Below are positions 35,956-48,045 of a DNA stretch of 64,000 nucleotides, piece after piece (the first letter of the stretch is position 1; every line of letters starts with the position of its first letter). The translations under genes were made by a program, and so were the position numbers. Below the pieces are notes generated by a model, which did not search any database, had not been told where the DNA came from, and saw only the letters and a program-made list of their open reading frames with translations. Source of the DNA: Oasisia sp. SBJ-2009 (lineage: Eukaryota; Annelida; Polychaeta; Sabellida; Siboglinidae); assembly GCA_964017155.1 (NCBI GenBank), contig OZ024861.1, positions 34,585,324 to 34,649,323 on the forward strand. Direction: 5' to 3'.

Positions 35956-38900
35956 GTAAGTAACTCAGTGTCTTCCCATTAAAGTTACTTTTATTTCAGC
36001 CACACATTCTCATTCAGTTTGACAGTCTTATAGTTTTCATTCACTCTTCAGGGGGCAGCAGCTGGACCATTAATTTATTTAAAAAATACACCAAAATGTT
36101 GGTGTGAGTGTGCATGCATTTGATAATGTATGATAATATATGATGCAATGTTTAAAAAAATGTGTGTGCAATTCAAAGAGTGGTTAAACACTGTTGTGGG
36201 TCCTTAACATTGTGTATGTGAAAACTATTGCTATTTCCTAACAGCTGACTGCCGAACTGAGTAGATTTGTTGAGTAGATTTGTTGGAAGGTTCTTGTCTA
36301 GACCTGTTTTCTCAGTGATGTAACCTCTCTCTTCCCATTAAATATGACCTTTGACTATGGGGGAATGTCAGGGGCTCATGGAGCTGTGTTAGATGTTGCA
36401 CAGCTGTTGTGTATATTGAGCTTGCCTTGTGTGTATGGGTCAAATGTTACCTGAGGTGTCAGGTTGTTGAGCACTATGAGCATGCTTTTGTGCTTGTGTT
36501 TCCCGTGTTTGTGTACGATAACACATTTATGACATTCTTTTAAGTGTGTAGTAACAACATTTTTTTAAGCAGTCACTAGTGCAGATACGTAGCTAAAAAT
36601 AGTGTCAAGATGCTGGCATGACCTATTAATAGTATTATATTAATAGCTGCATCAGCTGTCAAGACAATACACTGGGTGGCAAGACAATACACTGGATGTC
36701 AACTTGTCAAGGCAATACACTAGATGTTAAGACAATACACTGGGTGTCAAGGCAGTACACTGGGTGTCAAGACAATACACTGGATGTCAAGACAATACAC
36801 TGGATGTCAAGGCAATTCCATGGGTGTCAAAGCAATACAGTGGATGTCAAAGCAATACACTGGGTGTCAAGAAAATACACTTGATCTCAAAGCAATACAC
36901 TAGATGTCAAAACAATACACTGGGTGTCAAGAAAATACACTTGATGTCAAAGCAATACACTAGATGTCAAAACAATACACTGGATGTTAAGACAATACAC
37001 TGGGTGTCAAGGCAATACACTGGATGACACAGCAATACACTGGATGACACAGCAATACACTGGATGACACAGCAATACACTGGGTGTCAAAAAAATACAC
37101 TGGATGACACAGCAATACACTAGATGTCAAGACAATATACTGGGTGTCAAGGCAATACACTGGATGGCACAGCAATACACTGGGTGTCGCGGCAATACAC
37201 TGTGTGTCAAAGCACTATACTAGGTCTCAACGGCAGTATGGAATTGTACATTACATATGTAAGAAAGTAATCATTTGCACCAAGATTCAAATGATTGGAA
37301 CATATATTATGTATGTACTAAGAAAAATCCAACAAAAACCTCATGATATTTCTCAGTAATAAACACAAGCACATGTGAATTCTCAACAACCTATCATTTC
37401 CTTAGCCATCTATTGTTAAGTTGTATGTGACAACTTTATGTCATCTCAGATGTTGTTGTTGTAGCCTTGTGCCACGCATCATCAATGGCAGCATTGCGGG
37501 GATCATTGGTGTCACGTGTGTCTTTCCAATTGACCTCGTCAAGACCCGTCTACAGAACCAACAAATTGGCAAAAATGGCGAGCGCATGTACCGCAGCATG
37601 TGAGTATTGATACTGGGGCTGGTGTGGCGGTCCAGAACATCAAAGGTTAGCGGTTCACGTCTCCGCATCGTGGTCGTTGTGCAGAGAAATGGCAAGACCA
37701 CGTGCGCGCTGGAAACTATAGTGTGCAATGTAGGGGGTCGAAAAGTAGGTCGTCGCTACAGCGCGCAGAAATTATTTATTATGTAACACAGTCGCCACGG
37801 GGGTCATGAACTCGGTATCGACATTCTGGCACGGCGTCAAAGTTGATCGGTTACGTTGATGAGGTTACGCCAGTTCAGCTTGCATGTGCATACGTGGAAC
37901 GGTGTTCTGGACTGCTGACGTTGCAAACCATCAGGCCGTAACGTTGCGCTAACCTTTGACATGAACCGCTAACCTTCGACGTTCTGAACTGCTTGACGTT
38001 CTGGACCGCCACACTGGAACACGCAGTGTTTCCTGATCTCAGGCAGTGAGACAGACATGATGTACTGCTTCCATTCTCATTAGGATATTAGGTGGAGGAT
38101 TCACCCAAATGTTTGACATCATTATATTTCTTGAAGTTAAAAAAGATTAAACAAATTATATTCTGTCTAGTAATAAGTTGATTGGTACTTACTGTGAAGT
38201 TTAAAAGCATGGAAACATGACTATTCATGACACAGATATTATGTCCAAAACTGACCAGTATATATATATATATATAAATATAAATGGCAATACAACAGAT
38301 GTGCTGTTGAAATAACATTCCTGGTTAACAAGTTAGACATGCTAAACAGTAATGTCATCACTCATCACTGGCAACACTTGCATTTGTTTCCCTTGGTCAA
38401 ATCAAACATATTATTTGTACTTGACACATTTTAGCAACAATATCATGTTTGTGTCCTTGTAGTGATCAGTTTGATCTACCTGTTTTGTAAGTCTGTTGAC
38501 ACTTAGTCACAGTTGTGTTCATGGGCCATTGTGTTGTATGTTTGTTATGGTCAGTCATTGGTCGGTTGATAAATCTCATCTGTGATCGATCTTGGGTATT
38601 TTTTCCAATTCCCAAAACTAATAGTACAGTGTAGATGTTTTTATGTTGTCTGTTTATGTTTTGTATAATATTATATTAATGAGCTTTGTCATAAAAGTTA
38701 GTTTTTAAGACATGGGCCTGCAGTATGACAGTATACAATGATCATAACATAATGTAGTCGTAACAACAAATGTGACGTAGAAAAAAACTTCATGAACTTG
38801 GTCTGACATTGGCAAGTTTCCAACTATGCTCTCTACAAAAATGCATTATGTAAGTAAATAACTAGTAAATAACTCTAAGATGATTGGTAAATAACTCTAG

Positions 38901-41900
38901 GATGATTTCTATCTGCATTATTGGGTCAACAATAACAATAAAACCCTTGCGAGCATGCACATGCACATACTGTGATAATAAAGAGTTAAAGACAGTCATT
39001 CACTTTATGTGTGAGATAGCAAATATCCACTATATATATATATATATATATTTCACTAAATGGGTTAGATACACTTGATTGAATTGTTTATGGCAGTCAT
39101 AGTCACTTACTCCAGGCCAAAGACACAGATGACACAATGTGATGGACAGTGACCTATGTTATTATTGTGTGACTTTGCAAGTATAATCTAAATGAATATT
39201 TCTCTCACATAGTAGTTTGCTTAATATAAGAAATGCCATGGTCAGTACTAAATGTTCTAAATTGACGATAGCTGTGAGTCAGCAATTTGTTGTTTACCAG
39301 GTCATTTTCTGTCATATGTTGAGTCATGGTTCCTCTGAAACTGTTCATAATAATAACATAGGTGCATTTTATAATATTGTATATTTATAATTTTTAAGTG
39401 AACACTCAATAAGCCATAGGCTTCCTTGTTCACATACCGTCTGGAGCTTGGTTCTGGACGGCAACTTGTTAAACCTTGTTAAAGATTGTAACTGCGTATA
39501 ATAAAAACAAAATATTCAATACAGCATAAGGGTATCAACAAATTAGGGATGCACCTCACTTTAACTCCCAGACATACTCTGTAAAATGGTTGCTTCACTG
39601 TCATATCAAAGATAATGCAGTACATGAGTAGTTTTTTGTTTTTGATTCCCATTATAACTATAAGTTATGTGTGGCATGGTTCATACAGACTAGTGGTTGT
39701 GTTCAGTGACAGTCCTGTCACATTCTAACTCATGGTTTGTTGTGTCTGCAGGCTGGACTGTGCCATCAAAACCTTTCGCAATGAAGGATTCTTTGGCATG
39801 TACCGAGGTAGGTAGATTAACTGACATGTTACTCAAACATATGTATTTACTGTATTTTACATGATCTATCATTTCATGATGAAGTTCCAAAATTGGAATT
39901 GAACAGTTTTGAACGGAAGGAATTGAAGCAGGAATTGCCATTGAAAGATTTAATATACACATAATTATAATTTAAGCGTAATTAAATATTTATAATAAAG
40001 TCATGCTTAATGTAGGTATATTATTATTTTGTTTTGGAATTTTTTAGTAGTTTTAATTAATCCTGTCTGGCTTAAATGGAATAACAAGTTTTGCTTTATA
40101 ATACATGTAGATAGTGTTTTGGTGCAAGGCTTGGTTTTAATGAATAGGGTGTCTTTAAATACGGTGTTGTCAATAGAGTGGCTGTCAATAGGGTCAGTCT
40201 GGCTAGAATGATTCTATTCAGGGTGAGTATGACTGACTTGGGTGTTTATTTTCAGGGTCAGGGGTCAACCTGCTACTCATCACCCCAGAGAAAGCCATCA
40301 AGTTAGTGGGAAACGATTTCTTCCGACACCATCTTGTCAACAAACAGTAAGTCATTCACCCACGTAACATCATCTGACAACAGTCATCCTGGCCGCTCCC
40401 TGGATTAGTTTTAAAGGTTCAGAGTCTTGTGATTGTAATATCAACTTTGTACTAAGAATAGTTAAAGCACTGGAATATCTATCCTAACACTATGATCAGT
40501 TATTGCTCACCCAAATGTGTTTTATAAGCAACTTCTAAGTGTATTTTGGTTCACTCAGTAGTATTGGCAGGAAAACTTGCTTAAAAACCGGCTGTTTTGT
40601 TTACCAATTGAACATATTTCTTGGCTCATGATTTTTTTTTATTATGGGCAGTATGTTTTTTACATAATTATTATAATTAATTTTTTTGTCTTCAGTACAT
40701 TATAATAAATATAAAATAAAACTTGGAATATATTGCCTCCATTGAAAATATAATTTGACATATACCTATCGCTGTGAGTCTGTTTCCATGATGTGTAGCT
40801 TTTGTTACTACTATAAGTCCCCGTGTAATCATAGTTGTCTTGCCCCAGGAACAAGTTGACCCTGCCCAGGGAGATGTTGGCGGGATCGGGAGCGGGGATG
40901 TGTCAGATTGTGGTGACAACCCCAATGGAACTACTCAAGATACAGCTGCAGGACGCAGGGCGCACAGGTGGGTGGGTGGGTCCACGCTCTAGGAAGTGAC
41001 AAATGTTCAAACTAATGCCGACATAGTCTGGTCCTCAAGATCTAAGCGAGTCCTCATATTGTTTTGTTCACACTTCGCACTACCTAAGCAAATTTCCTGG
41101 AGTTTTTTGGAAGCGCCTGAAAGATCCTTTGAACTAGATCCCATATGGAGTAGTTGTGTAGCCTGTCTTGGTGTGTATGAGTTAAGCCAGTGGTTCTGGT
41201 GCACAGTCATTGCTTGTAAGTGCATCTGCTCCTGGTGCCAGTGTCCACTCACCTCTTTCTGTGTTTGTGCCTTGCGCCATTGACCACTGATCTACCAACT
41301 GGTATAAATTATATTAAAAACACAAAGGAAGTTAGTAAGAGTTCTTACTTTTTCTGTTAACAAATTACATGTCAGCCATTTTCCTTGAGGTATGTTTGTT
41401 TTATCGAGAAATTGTTATCTGCTGCATGCAATCACAAACCCACTGTGTCTTTCAAAGACAGGAAACAGCTCCAGCAAGCATCTGTCTTGGGTGAATTCTC
41501 GCAGAGTTAATGGCGTCACCATTACTAATTTACATGTCTCTTCATACTTTCTTCAGAGAAAGTGTGACCATTAAGACATGTCATGTGACTGGTTCTTCCA
41601 ACAGCGTCCTCTGGTCAGAAAGTGAAGGTGTCAGCCACGCGGATAGCGCTAGGCTTGTTCCGAGAGCGGGGCATTGTGGGACTGTACAAGGGTGCCGGAG
41701 CGACCATGTTTAGAGACGTCACTTTCTCAGCTATTTACTTCCCACTGTTTGCTCATCTAAATGCTCTAGTAAGTATTTGTCTTTCTCTCATTTCTCACAG
41801 TACAGGGGCAATTTGTGTAAAATTTGGAGAGACGTGTGACATGTGGGATGACTTGTAACATGTGGGGTGATTTATAACATGTGGTGTGAGCTGTAACATT

Positions 41901-43453
41901 TATAGTGACTTGTAATAGGTGGAATGACTTAATTGTAACATATGTGCGACTTGTAACATGTGGGGTGACAGGTGTAATATGGGAGGTGACCTTCCCAGAG
42001 AAGCCGAGATGGTATATGAGTGAACAGGTCTGTCAGGGAAGTAAAGTGTAAAGCGCTTTGAGCGGTCCTGAGGACTGGATACTGCGCTATATAAGAACTG
42101 CCTTTACTTTATGTAACACGAGGATGACTTGTACTGTGTGAGGTGACAGATGTAACATGGGAGGTGTCTTGTAACATTTGGGGGTGAATTGTAGTGTTTA
42201 TGTGTGTATAGTGACTTGTATCTCATGGGGTGACTGTTACAGGGTAAGAAAAGGAAGGACAGTAACCAATCTGTCTTCTACGTGTCATTCCTGGCCGGGT
42301 GTTCTGCAGGTTGTATTGCTGCCCTTGCTGTCAACCCAATAGATGGTATGTACCCTGGTGAAGCCACATGACCTGTTTATTTGTTATATCAACTCACAAT
42401 TGATATCATGCAATATATATTAACATATATGTATGTTGAATAGATAGAACAGCCGTTAATGTGGTGTTCAGGAAACATTTGAAATACTGACCATACAACC
42501 AGTTCAGCTTGGAATTATGAAGACCACCCATTTTGTAACACTAACAAGACTGCCATTCACAGCAATTCCCAACAGGTTCCAAAGGACAAGTAGCAAATTA
42601 ACCGATTTGCTTATATCGGATTAGTATCATGCAGATATCTGTCTGTCAGTTGTCATGTTACCGTTTGTGTTGGAGGTAGACATCAGGAGGCCCATGTATT
42701 GTAGATGTCAACTGGATGAGTGTTTGTCTGTTGCAGTTGTGAAGACACGGTTGCAGACGTTGACAAAGGTGACAGGAGAGAGACAGTACACAGGCGTTGC
42801 TGACTGCTTCACGTGAGTCCAACACAACCTCTCATGTCCTTCTTGGTGTCACAGTATGTTGTGTTCTATATGAAAGTAAGATGTTGAGTGTCCGTGAGAC
42901 AACTCATGCAGTTAGGGTGTAGGGCAGCACTGTTCTTCTCAGCTAGACCTACAACATCTAACATTCAACTGTATGTACTGTTAATTACTAAGTAGGTTTT
43001 GAAATGTATTTGTGGGATAAGTGAATTGTTGTACATACAAGTGAAATTTGTTTTATTTGTCCTTGGGACAAATAATATTTTTTGACCAGGTATAATTTTA
43101 TTATATATGCAGTTTATTATGCACATCTCGACTGGATTGTATGTGTGCATGTATGTACAGATTTACTGAGATATTTTTAGTCTGGTAAAAATATGATCAT
43201 CCATAAAGGTTGTCGTTGTTCTGTTTGCAGAAAGACGTGGCGCTATGAAGGCTTGCGAACATTCTTCAATGGTGGATTCTGTCGCGTTATGGTCATCGCG
43301 CCACTGTTTGGCATTGCACAGGTTGTCTACTATCTCGGCATAGCTGAGATGATGCTGGAGAAGCTGCAGAGGACACCACGACAAGAGACACCTCACTCTA
43401 CACAGGACACTGCTAAGTTAGAATCAACTCAGGACAAACCTCAGCTACAATGA
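35936..43453 (+). CDS. SLC25A22-like: Mitochondrial glutamate carrier, copy 1 (SLC25A22/A18-like), nine coding exons
   Basis: Exons: 35,936-35,955; 37,465-37,599; 39,752-39,807; 40,256-40,346; 40,849-40,967; 41,605-41,768; 42,243-42,345; 42,737-42,812; 43,231-43,453. Total 987 nt, 328 residues, close to the family length. It starts [19 protein letters not shown] with a good start context (ACAATGG). Three mitochondrial-carrier repeats carry signatures PIDLVK (28-33), PMELLK (126-131) and PIDVVK (227-232). [14 protein letters not shown] and [18 protein letters not shown] match glutamate carriers. Family role: glutamate/H+ symport across the inner mitochondrial membrane, six membrane helices. 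The Gln/Thr-rich tail after residue 304 is absent in copy 2. Confidence 0.95.
36657..37222. repeat. 20-bp minisatellite in intron 1 of carrier copy 1
   Basis: About 28 units of GTCAAGACAATACACTGGAT with GATGACACAGC variants in a central block. The same array is present in copy 2 (54,067-54,600), so it predates the duplication. Open frames across it are artefacts of a repeat that lacks stops. Confidence 0.93.
37465..37599 (+). CDS. Glutamate carrier copy 1, exon 2
   Basis: Acceptor TTGTTGTAG, donor GCAT|GTGAGT; phase 2 to 2. It encodes helix 1 and the first signature ([14 protein letters not shown]). Confidence 0.95.
37619..38017. mobile_element. MITE in intron 2 of carrier copy 1, with empty site in copy 2
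   Basis: Element 37,623-38,013 has terminal inverted repeats TGTGGCGGTCCAGAAC and its complement. A 4-bp CTGG lies on both sides (37,619-37,622; 38,014-38,017). Copy 2 reads GGGGCTGGAACAC at the same spot, an exact pre-insertion site. No transposase; the superfamily is not assigned. Confidence 0.88.
39752..39807 (+). CDS. Glutamate carrier copy 1, exon 3
   Basis: Acceptor TGTCTGCAG, donor CGAG|GTAGGT; phase 2 to 1. [19 protein letters not shown]; the same as copy 2. Confidence 0.95.
40256..40346 (+). CDS. Glutamate carrier copy 1, exon 4
   Basis: Acceptor TTATTTTCAG, donor AACA|GTAAGT; phase 1 to 2. It encodes [19 protein letters not shown] and FFRHHLVNK (helix 2 region). Confidence 0.95.
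40849..40967 (+). CDS. Glutamate carrier copy 1, exon 5
   Basis: Acceptor TTGCCCCAG, donor ACAG|GTGGGT; phase 2 to 1. It encodes helix 3 and the second signature ([17 protein letters not shown]). Confidence 0.95.
41605..41768 (+). CDS. Glutamate carrier copy 1, exon 6
   Basis: Acceptor CTTCCAACAG, donor CTCTA|GTAAGT; phase 1 to 0. It encodes [19 protein letters not shown] and [11 protein letters not shown] (helix 4). Confidence 0.95.
41830..42240. repeat. GTGACTTGTAACATG-type minisatellite in intron 6, copy 1
   Basis: Degenerate units of about 20 bp (GTGACTTGTAACATGTGGG). They are interrupted at about 41,995-42,112 by a SINE/LINE-tail-like block containing GTAAAGCGCTTTGAGCGGTC and GCGCTATATAAGAACTGCC, a tail seen in many marine animal SINEs. 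Expanded in copy 2. Confidence 0.8.
42243..42345 (+). CDS. Glutamate carrier copy 1, exon 7
   Basis: Acceptor TGTTACAG, donor GATG|GTATGT; phase 0 to 1. It encodes [15 protein letters not shown] and AALAVNPID (helix 5). Asn226 matches vertebrate glutamate carriers. Confidence 0.95.
42737..42812 (+). CDS. Glutamate carrier copy 1, exon 8
   Basis: Acceptor CTGTTGCAG, donor TTCAC|GTGAGT; phase 1 to 2. It encodes [17 protein letters not shown], completing the third signature. Confidence 0.95.
43231..43453 (+). CDS. Glutamate carrier copy 1, exon 9
   Basis: Acceptor CTGTTTGCAG, stop TGA 43,451-43,453. It encodes helix 6 ([17 protein letters not shown]). Copy 1 has TFFNGG where copy 2 and vertebrate proteins have a Lys at the Asn position. 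Confidence 0.95.
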
Positions 43454-45010
43454 GTATAGGCAACCACTGTGTCACTGACAACACAAGACATCACTCCACC
43501 ATAGACCATCCTCACATGACAAGGGTCACTGCTGCTGATTACATCAGTGCCAGGCAGCAGTACCCTTGGCTGATACCATTGCAAAGCTCAGAATGCAAGC
43601 TCAGTCAATGAAATCGAACTGAATAGAAAATGTGTTTTGCCTCTCGTCATGTGATATCATTTTGGGTGATTATAGCAAAACGGTGCTTGTGTTACATGCA
43701 ATGTTTGGGATGTGGATGAAACTATTCGAATACACAAAACCATTCAGCTGCTCATGCAGTTGGGCAGCCATGTCATTATATGGGGACTACCAGAAATTGT
43801 TTGTCTGTCTTCAAATTGGCGTGGACATTTGTGCTGTTCACATGGCAAGTTTAACTCAAGTAACTCCCACACCTCATATCCACCAGACCTAGTTTTGCAT
43901 GATAAACAATTATGGCATACAAGGGTGTTTCAGACAACATCAGACACTACTCCATTACAAATAATACAAGACACCACACCACAACGTTACAAACAATACA
44001 ACACAACACTATGTTACAAACAATACAACACACCACTACGTTACCAACACTGCCACTCCACTACAAAATAACACACCACTCCACTAGAGACAACACAAGA
44101 CACCACTCCACTACAAACAATGCTATACACCACTATGTTACAAATAATACACCACTCAATTCCAGTCAACACTGATCAGCTATCGACACAAATACTATTT
44201 AGCTACAGACATCACTTGGCTGCCATGAAAGCAAGACACCATACACCTCTAAGACGTTAGTTTTGACTCTCACGCACAACTAAACTTTTGTTATGTATGT
44301 CAATGTTGAATGAACCTCAACTTCACGTAGTTGTTACAGTTGTCTGGATTATTTTAAAAGTCATCTCACATAAGTAGTAACAAGGGATATCAATGGACAT
44401 TACATAAATAATGGGGGAGACTTAGATTATTCACAGCTAATTATTAAACCAACTGTAATCATATTATGTACTTGTTATTATCATGTAGGTATATTCCAAC
44501 CTGATCATGGTGGCCGACTCAATCTGATTATACAGGTGTATTCGACACAGCAGGATGTTGCTGTACGTGTGGGAACGGTGCTTTCTCAGAGAACAAGGGT
44601 GTCACATTGTTTAGTGAATGCTAATAGATTTTTATTTTTTACTACTTTAGTTAATCCAGGCAGGCATCTTTTTAACTGTTGTTGATAATGCTCAATGCAT
44701 TTCATGCATCTTATAGAATATTTGGATTATTGCAGATTGTTATTAGGGCAGTGATGGAATAAATGTTGTTACGTAGCTACCTTATTATGATGCTAGAGAT
44801 TGGTTAGATAGGATAGTATATGTAATGGCATTTGTTATTCAATGTTTCATTATGATAACCAATTAAACAAATTCTTCTGTTGTATATTGTTAGAGTTGTT
44901 GGCAAACTGAAATTTATTATTTTTAATTAGATAGGACTCATATAGTTTTATGTGATATAGATCGTGTCACCTTTATTGATTTTAGAGTGAATAAAACTGA
45001 TGATACAACA
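43454..45010 (+). other. 3' UTR and downstream of carrier copy 1
   Basis: It holds an imperfect ACAAACAATACAACACACCACTA-type repeat at about 43,940-44,170. Possible polyadenylation signals are AATAAA at 44,758 and GAATAAAACTG near 44,990. The true transcript end cannot be decided. Confidence 0.5.
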
Positions 45011-45983
45011 CAGCCATGATAACACAAATACTGTCACAAAATAGCCAGATTAATGCTAAAAACGACAGCCACAAGTAATGCCACAGAAAAACAGCTACCG
45101 GTACACATTGCAATTAACCACAACCAGGAGCACTGATACAAACCATAGCTACTCTCAGTGAACCAAGGTTGATTGTACTTTACAAATGATTCCAACAAAT
45201 GGGGCTATTCAATTACCTTTTTTAACCATGTTTAAGATATGGTCTTGTCCAATCCTGCAGCTCCTCAAGAGACATTTGGGAAATGCATTCTCCCATGCAG
45301 TGTGTCCAGCTCAGCGTTCACTGATTTTATAGACTGGTCACTACTGGGACTGACCAGTAGTGATAATGTATTCATTATCAATACTGGAGACAGCTACTGA
45401 GGCATCAGGTTTGGAAATACAGTCTGCTTGTAAGAGTGGCTTATATGAGACAGGCATTATGTAACCGTGCTAGTGGGCAGAGTTATCTAAGCCAAGTGAG
45501 TGGTCATAAGTTATCAGTGTGGTGAAAAGTAGGGGTCAGATATCATTGTGAAGGGTTTTGTGGCTATGCAACATAAAACAGAAATTAGTTGACCGAGTTA
45601 AAACAAAACAGAAATGATTCAAAAATTACACAACTGAGTTCAACACGTTTATTGTTTGCACTCTCAACAAAAACCAAATACAGTTGTGCATCATATCAGT
45701 GACAGTGTTAGCAGAATTCACCAACAGGTTGTTGCTCAGTTTTCCAGAAGATAGTATTGAAGCCGACTGACTCTACCATTTCTTCAAGCATTTCAGTCAT
45801 TTGTGTGTAAATTCCTTAGTTATTTACAAGCCATGAACAGTTTCTAGCCAACTGGGAAATGTACTGCGTAGATATGCAAATCAGTTTAAATCACCGGTTT
45901 GATAGTTGTATATATAACCACCAGTACAATAACTTATATTATACAGCTGACATCCGAGTGCTGCATGGCCATTGCGCCACGGG

Positions 45984-46174
45984 CACGGAAGCCCGTTGGT
46001 ACCACGGCCACGCCCACGGTGAAAATATTTTTTTTTTACAGCCGCCTCTTAATTATCTGGCGGCCGCCAATTATTTATATGGCGGCCGCCACTTAATCGG
46101 TCGCAAGATAATTAAGTGGCGGCGGTCAGAAAAATATATATTCACCGTGGCACCAACGCCAACGGACTTCCGTG
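45984..46174. mobile_element. GC-rich hairpin element
   Basis: Inverted arms: CACGGAAGCCCGTTGG ... CCACGG and CACGGTGAAAATATTT on the left pair with AATATATATTCACCGTGG and CCAACGGACTTCCGTG on the right. The inner arms contain CTTAATTATCTGGCGGC and a matching ATAATTAAGTGGCGGC-type word. Two copies of GGCGGCCGCC lie near the centre. It is a MITE-sized palindrome. Confidence 0.7.
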
Positions 46175-46244
46175 TACTGCACACAGTGCACAGAACAAAA
46201 CATTGTGCCATTTGTGGCCCATCAAAAATGCATAGAATGTTCCA

Positions 46245-47740
46245 ATATCAAAACACCTGAAAAGATTACGTTCGGTACGCTAAGAATTTGTCAGCAAATG
46301 TATAATTTCACCTTTGCTTTGGAGTAGTTTTCAGTGTCGTATCGATATTTTCAGCGATAGATAAAATTTAATATTTTTCTTATTTTTGGCGCGTCATTGC
46401 ATTTACCCGATTCTTTGCAGATACGCTCATACGCAGTAACCAGTCGGTGAATTTTCATTGGTTATAAATAATCAACCCGCCATCTACCGGATATAAAAAT
46501 ATAATATATGTATAAACCATTCGCCAGATGGCGCAATAGTCACCAGACGATGTGTTTTCGCGAGCGTTTCGTGAAATTGCAACACATTTTACAACGAAAC
46601 GAATTACTTATGGATAACTTACAAAGGTCAGCTAATATACACGATGTGGATCTACTATAACTACTCACGATCAGGTGATTCGCATTTTGTTGGATGAATT
46701 ATTTACGCTGTAAAACGACATTGTTAACTTTTCAGTAATAAGTTTTCTCATTTTACTGACATTTGCATTGTCATGATTGTGATTGTCGACGACAACGTCA
46801 ATCGCCTGGCATGACTATCAAGATGATGACAGTGGCTTCTGACTACGTAGTACGTATACACTACATATTTGGGTAATCTTCCAGTTAACTGGCCTTAGAT
46901 CAATTTAATGCCGTCAACTCAACGAAAATAAGCCGATGTCACAGCCTACAGGGCGTGAGCAGCTAGCGCATGCCAGACGCATCAGGGCTATGCCTAGGCT
47001 ATGGCTATGTCTATGACATGTGTGCTATGACATTGACATTTTTGTCATTGCCATTGTCCGGGCACTGGCATTGACCCATAGTGATTGTCAAAGGCGATGT
47101 CTTGCGTGTGCTTTGCGAAGTCGAAATAAAATAAAACGCTTGGCCATATTTTATAAACTTACCCTAAATAGAAATAAATCTGCATTATACAGAATACTAA
47201 TTAATGATGTAGCCTTAGCTTAGTTTTAGTTTAGGAATAGCGTCAGGGGACCTATGATCGACCGTTTTTGCGTAGTTTTCCACGTTTTATTCGCCTTTGA
47301 TGTAAAGTTACGCAATTTAAATTATTCTCTATTCAAAGCATATTCATTGACGATTTCTACAAACACAAAAAAAATAGTTTGATACAATTTGTTGACAAAA
47401 TACCGGCAGTGATTACCTTCTCATCCAATAGGTCACAGGGGGTCCCTAATGATCGACCGTTCACATTCAGCACATAAACTTGAGTAAAGATGTGTCATAC
47501 AACATGGATGTGCCCATGACATCAGTTGACATGTTTGCTTACACATAATAACGTACGTAATTGTATATTATACAATTATGTACATTAGTACAGTAACAGT
47601 CAACACCAAATCACAAAATTTATTGCATTTATGAAACGGTCAATCATTAGGGACCCTGTTGATGAAAGGTACCCACATGCTATATGCACAAATTGCAAGA
47701 CCTCGCCTTTACTAAACTTTACGGTCGTGATGCGTCATGC
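46245..47740. mobile_element. Fold-back element family, copy B (opposite orientation to copy A)
   Basis: 46,245-46,905 is the reverse complement of about 22,440-23,175. Shared markers include GATGGCGCAATAG, AACCCGCCATCTACCGGATA and GGTTATAAATAATCAACCC. Sequence from about 46,906 then runs in the same sense as copy A's left inner arm (TCAATTTAATGCCGTC, AATAAGCCGATGTCA) and central spacer (GGCGATGTCTTGCGTGTG), ending at GGTCGTGATGCGTCA. The right arm is missing and another element is nested within the spacer. Confidence 0.7.
47246..47657. mobile_element. Nested MITE(s) with GGGTCCCTAATGATCGACCGTT termini
   Basis: Three related ends: 47,246 (GGGGACCTATGATCGACCG), 47,438 (GGGTCCCTAATGATCGACC, + sense) and 47,635-47,657 (complementary sense, one mismatch). 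The 47,438-47,657 part is a self-contained inverted-repeat element of about 220 bp. The left part looks like a second, partial copy. The whole interrupts the spacer that is continuous in fold-back copy A. Confidence 0.65.
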
Positions 47741-47988
47741 AAGTACACCAGTCAGTGCACAGTCAGTGTAATTACCTAGCTTAAGTTCAGTGTACTTACT
47801 TTCTTCTGTATGTTCAGTGTATTGAACTGCCATTGGTTACAATTTATGATCGTAATACGGTGTATGGGGACTGATCATGTAGCACAAATTTAATGTAGAT
47901 TAATTTAATTGTGTCATTATAAATGCGGTGTACTCTTTGAAGTGAGCTTTCACTGCAATGTGTTCTGAACATACAGTGTTGCCTTCCA

Positions 47989-48045
47989 AGGAGCCGTGGT
48001 GTAGTGACTACAGATTTAGACTCTCGTTCAATAGATTTTGGGTTC
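47989..48045 (+). mobile_element. Possible tRNA-derived SINE head
   Basis: GGAGCCGTGGTGTAGTGAC (A-box-like) followed by an anticodon-arm-like stretch and GGGTTCA (partial B box), running directly into integrase-coding sequence. Short, so tentative. Confidence 0.4.

Larger units (their letters stand above)
32275..43862. repeat. Tandem segmental duplication, unit 1 (part visible in both copies)
   Basis: Alignable similarity to the second unit begins at TAAATTCTGGATTTTAT (32,275; 51,584 in unit 2). It continues through the whole carrier gene to where unit 2 runs off the window (43,862 matches about 64,000). Exons are nearly identical and introns are readily alignable, with insertions and deletions private to each copy. 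Confidence 0.9.

Noticed and set aside
36696..37175. Repetitive frames with the sequence [11 protein letters not shown] and similar, here and at 54,012-54,544
   Set aside because: A 20-bp minisatellite lacking stops; units are not phased as protein repeats and all frames are open.
43632..44175. Open frames after the stop of carrier copy 1
   Set aside because: They lie in the 3' UTR and in an ACAAACAATACAAC-type repeat; similarity to copy 2 is explained by the duplication.
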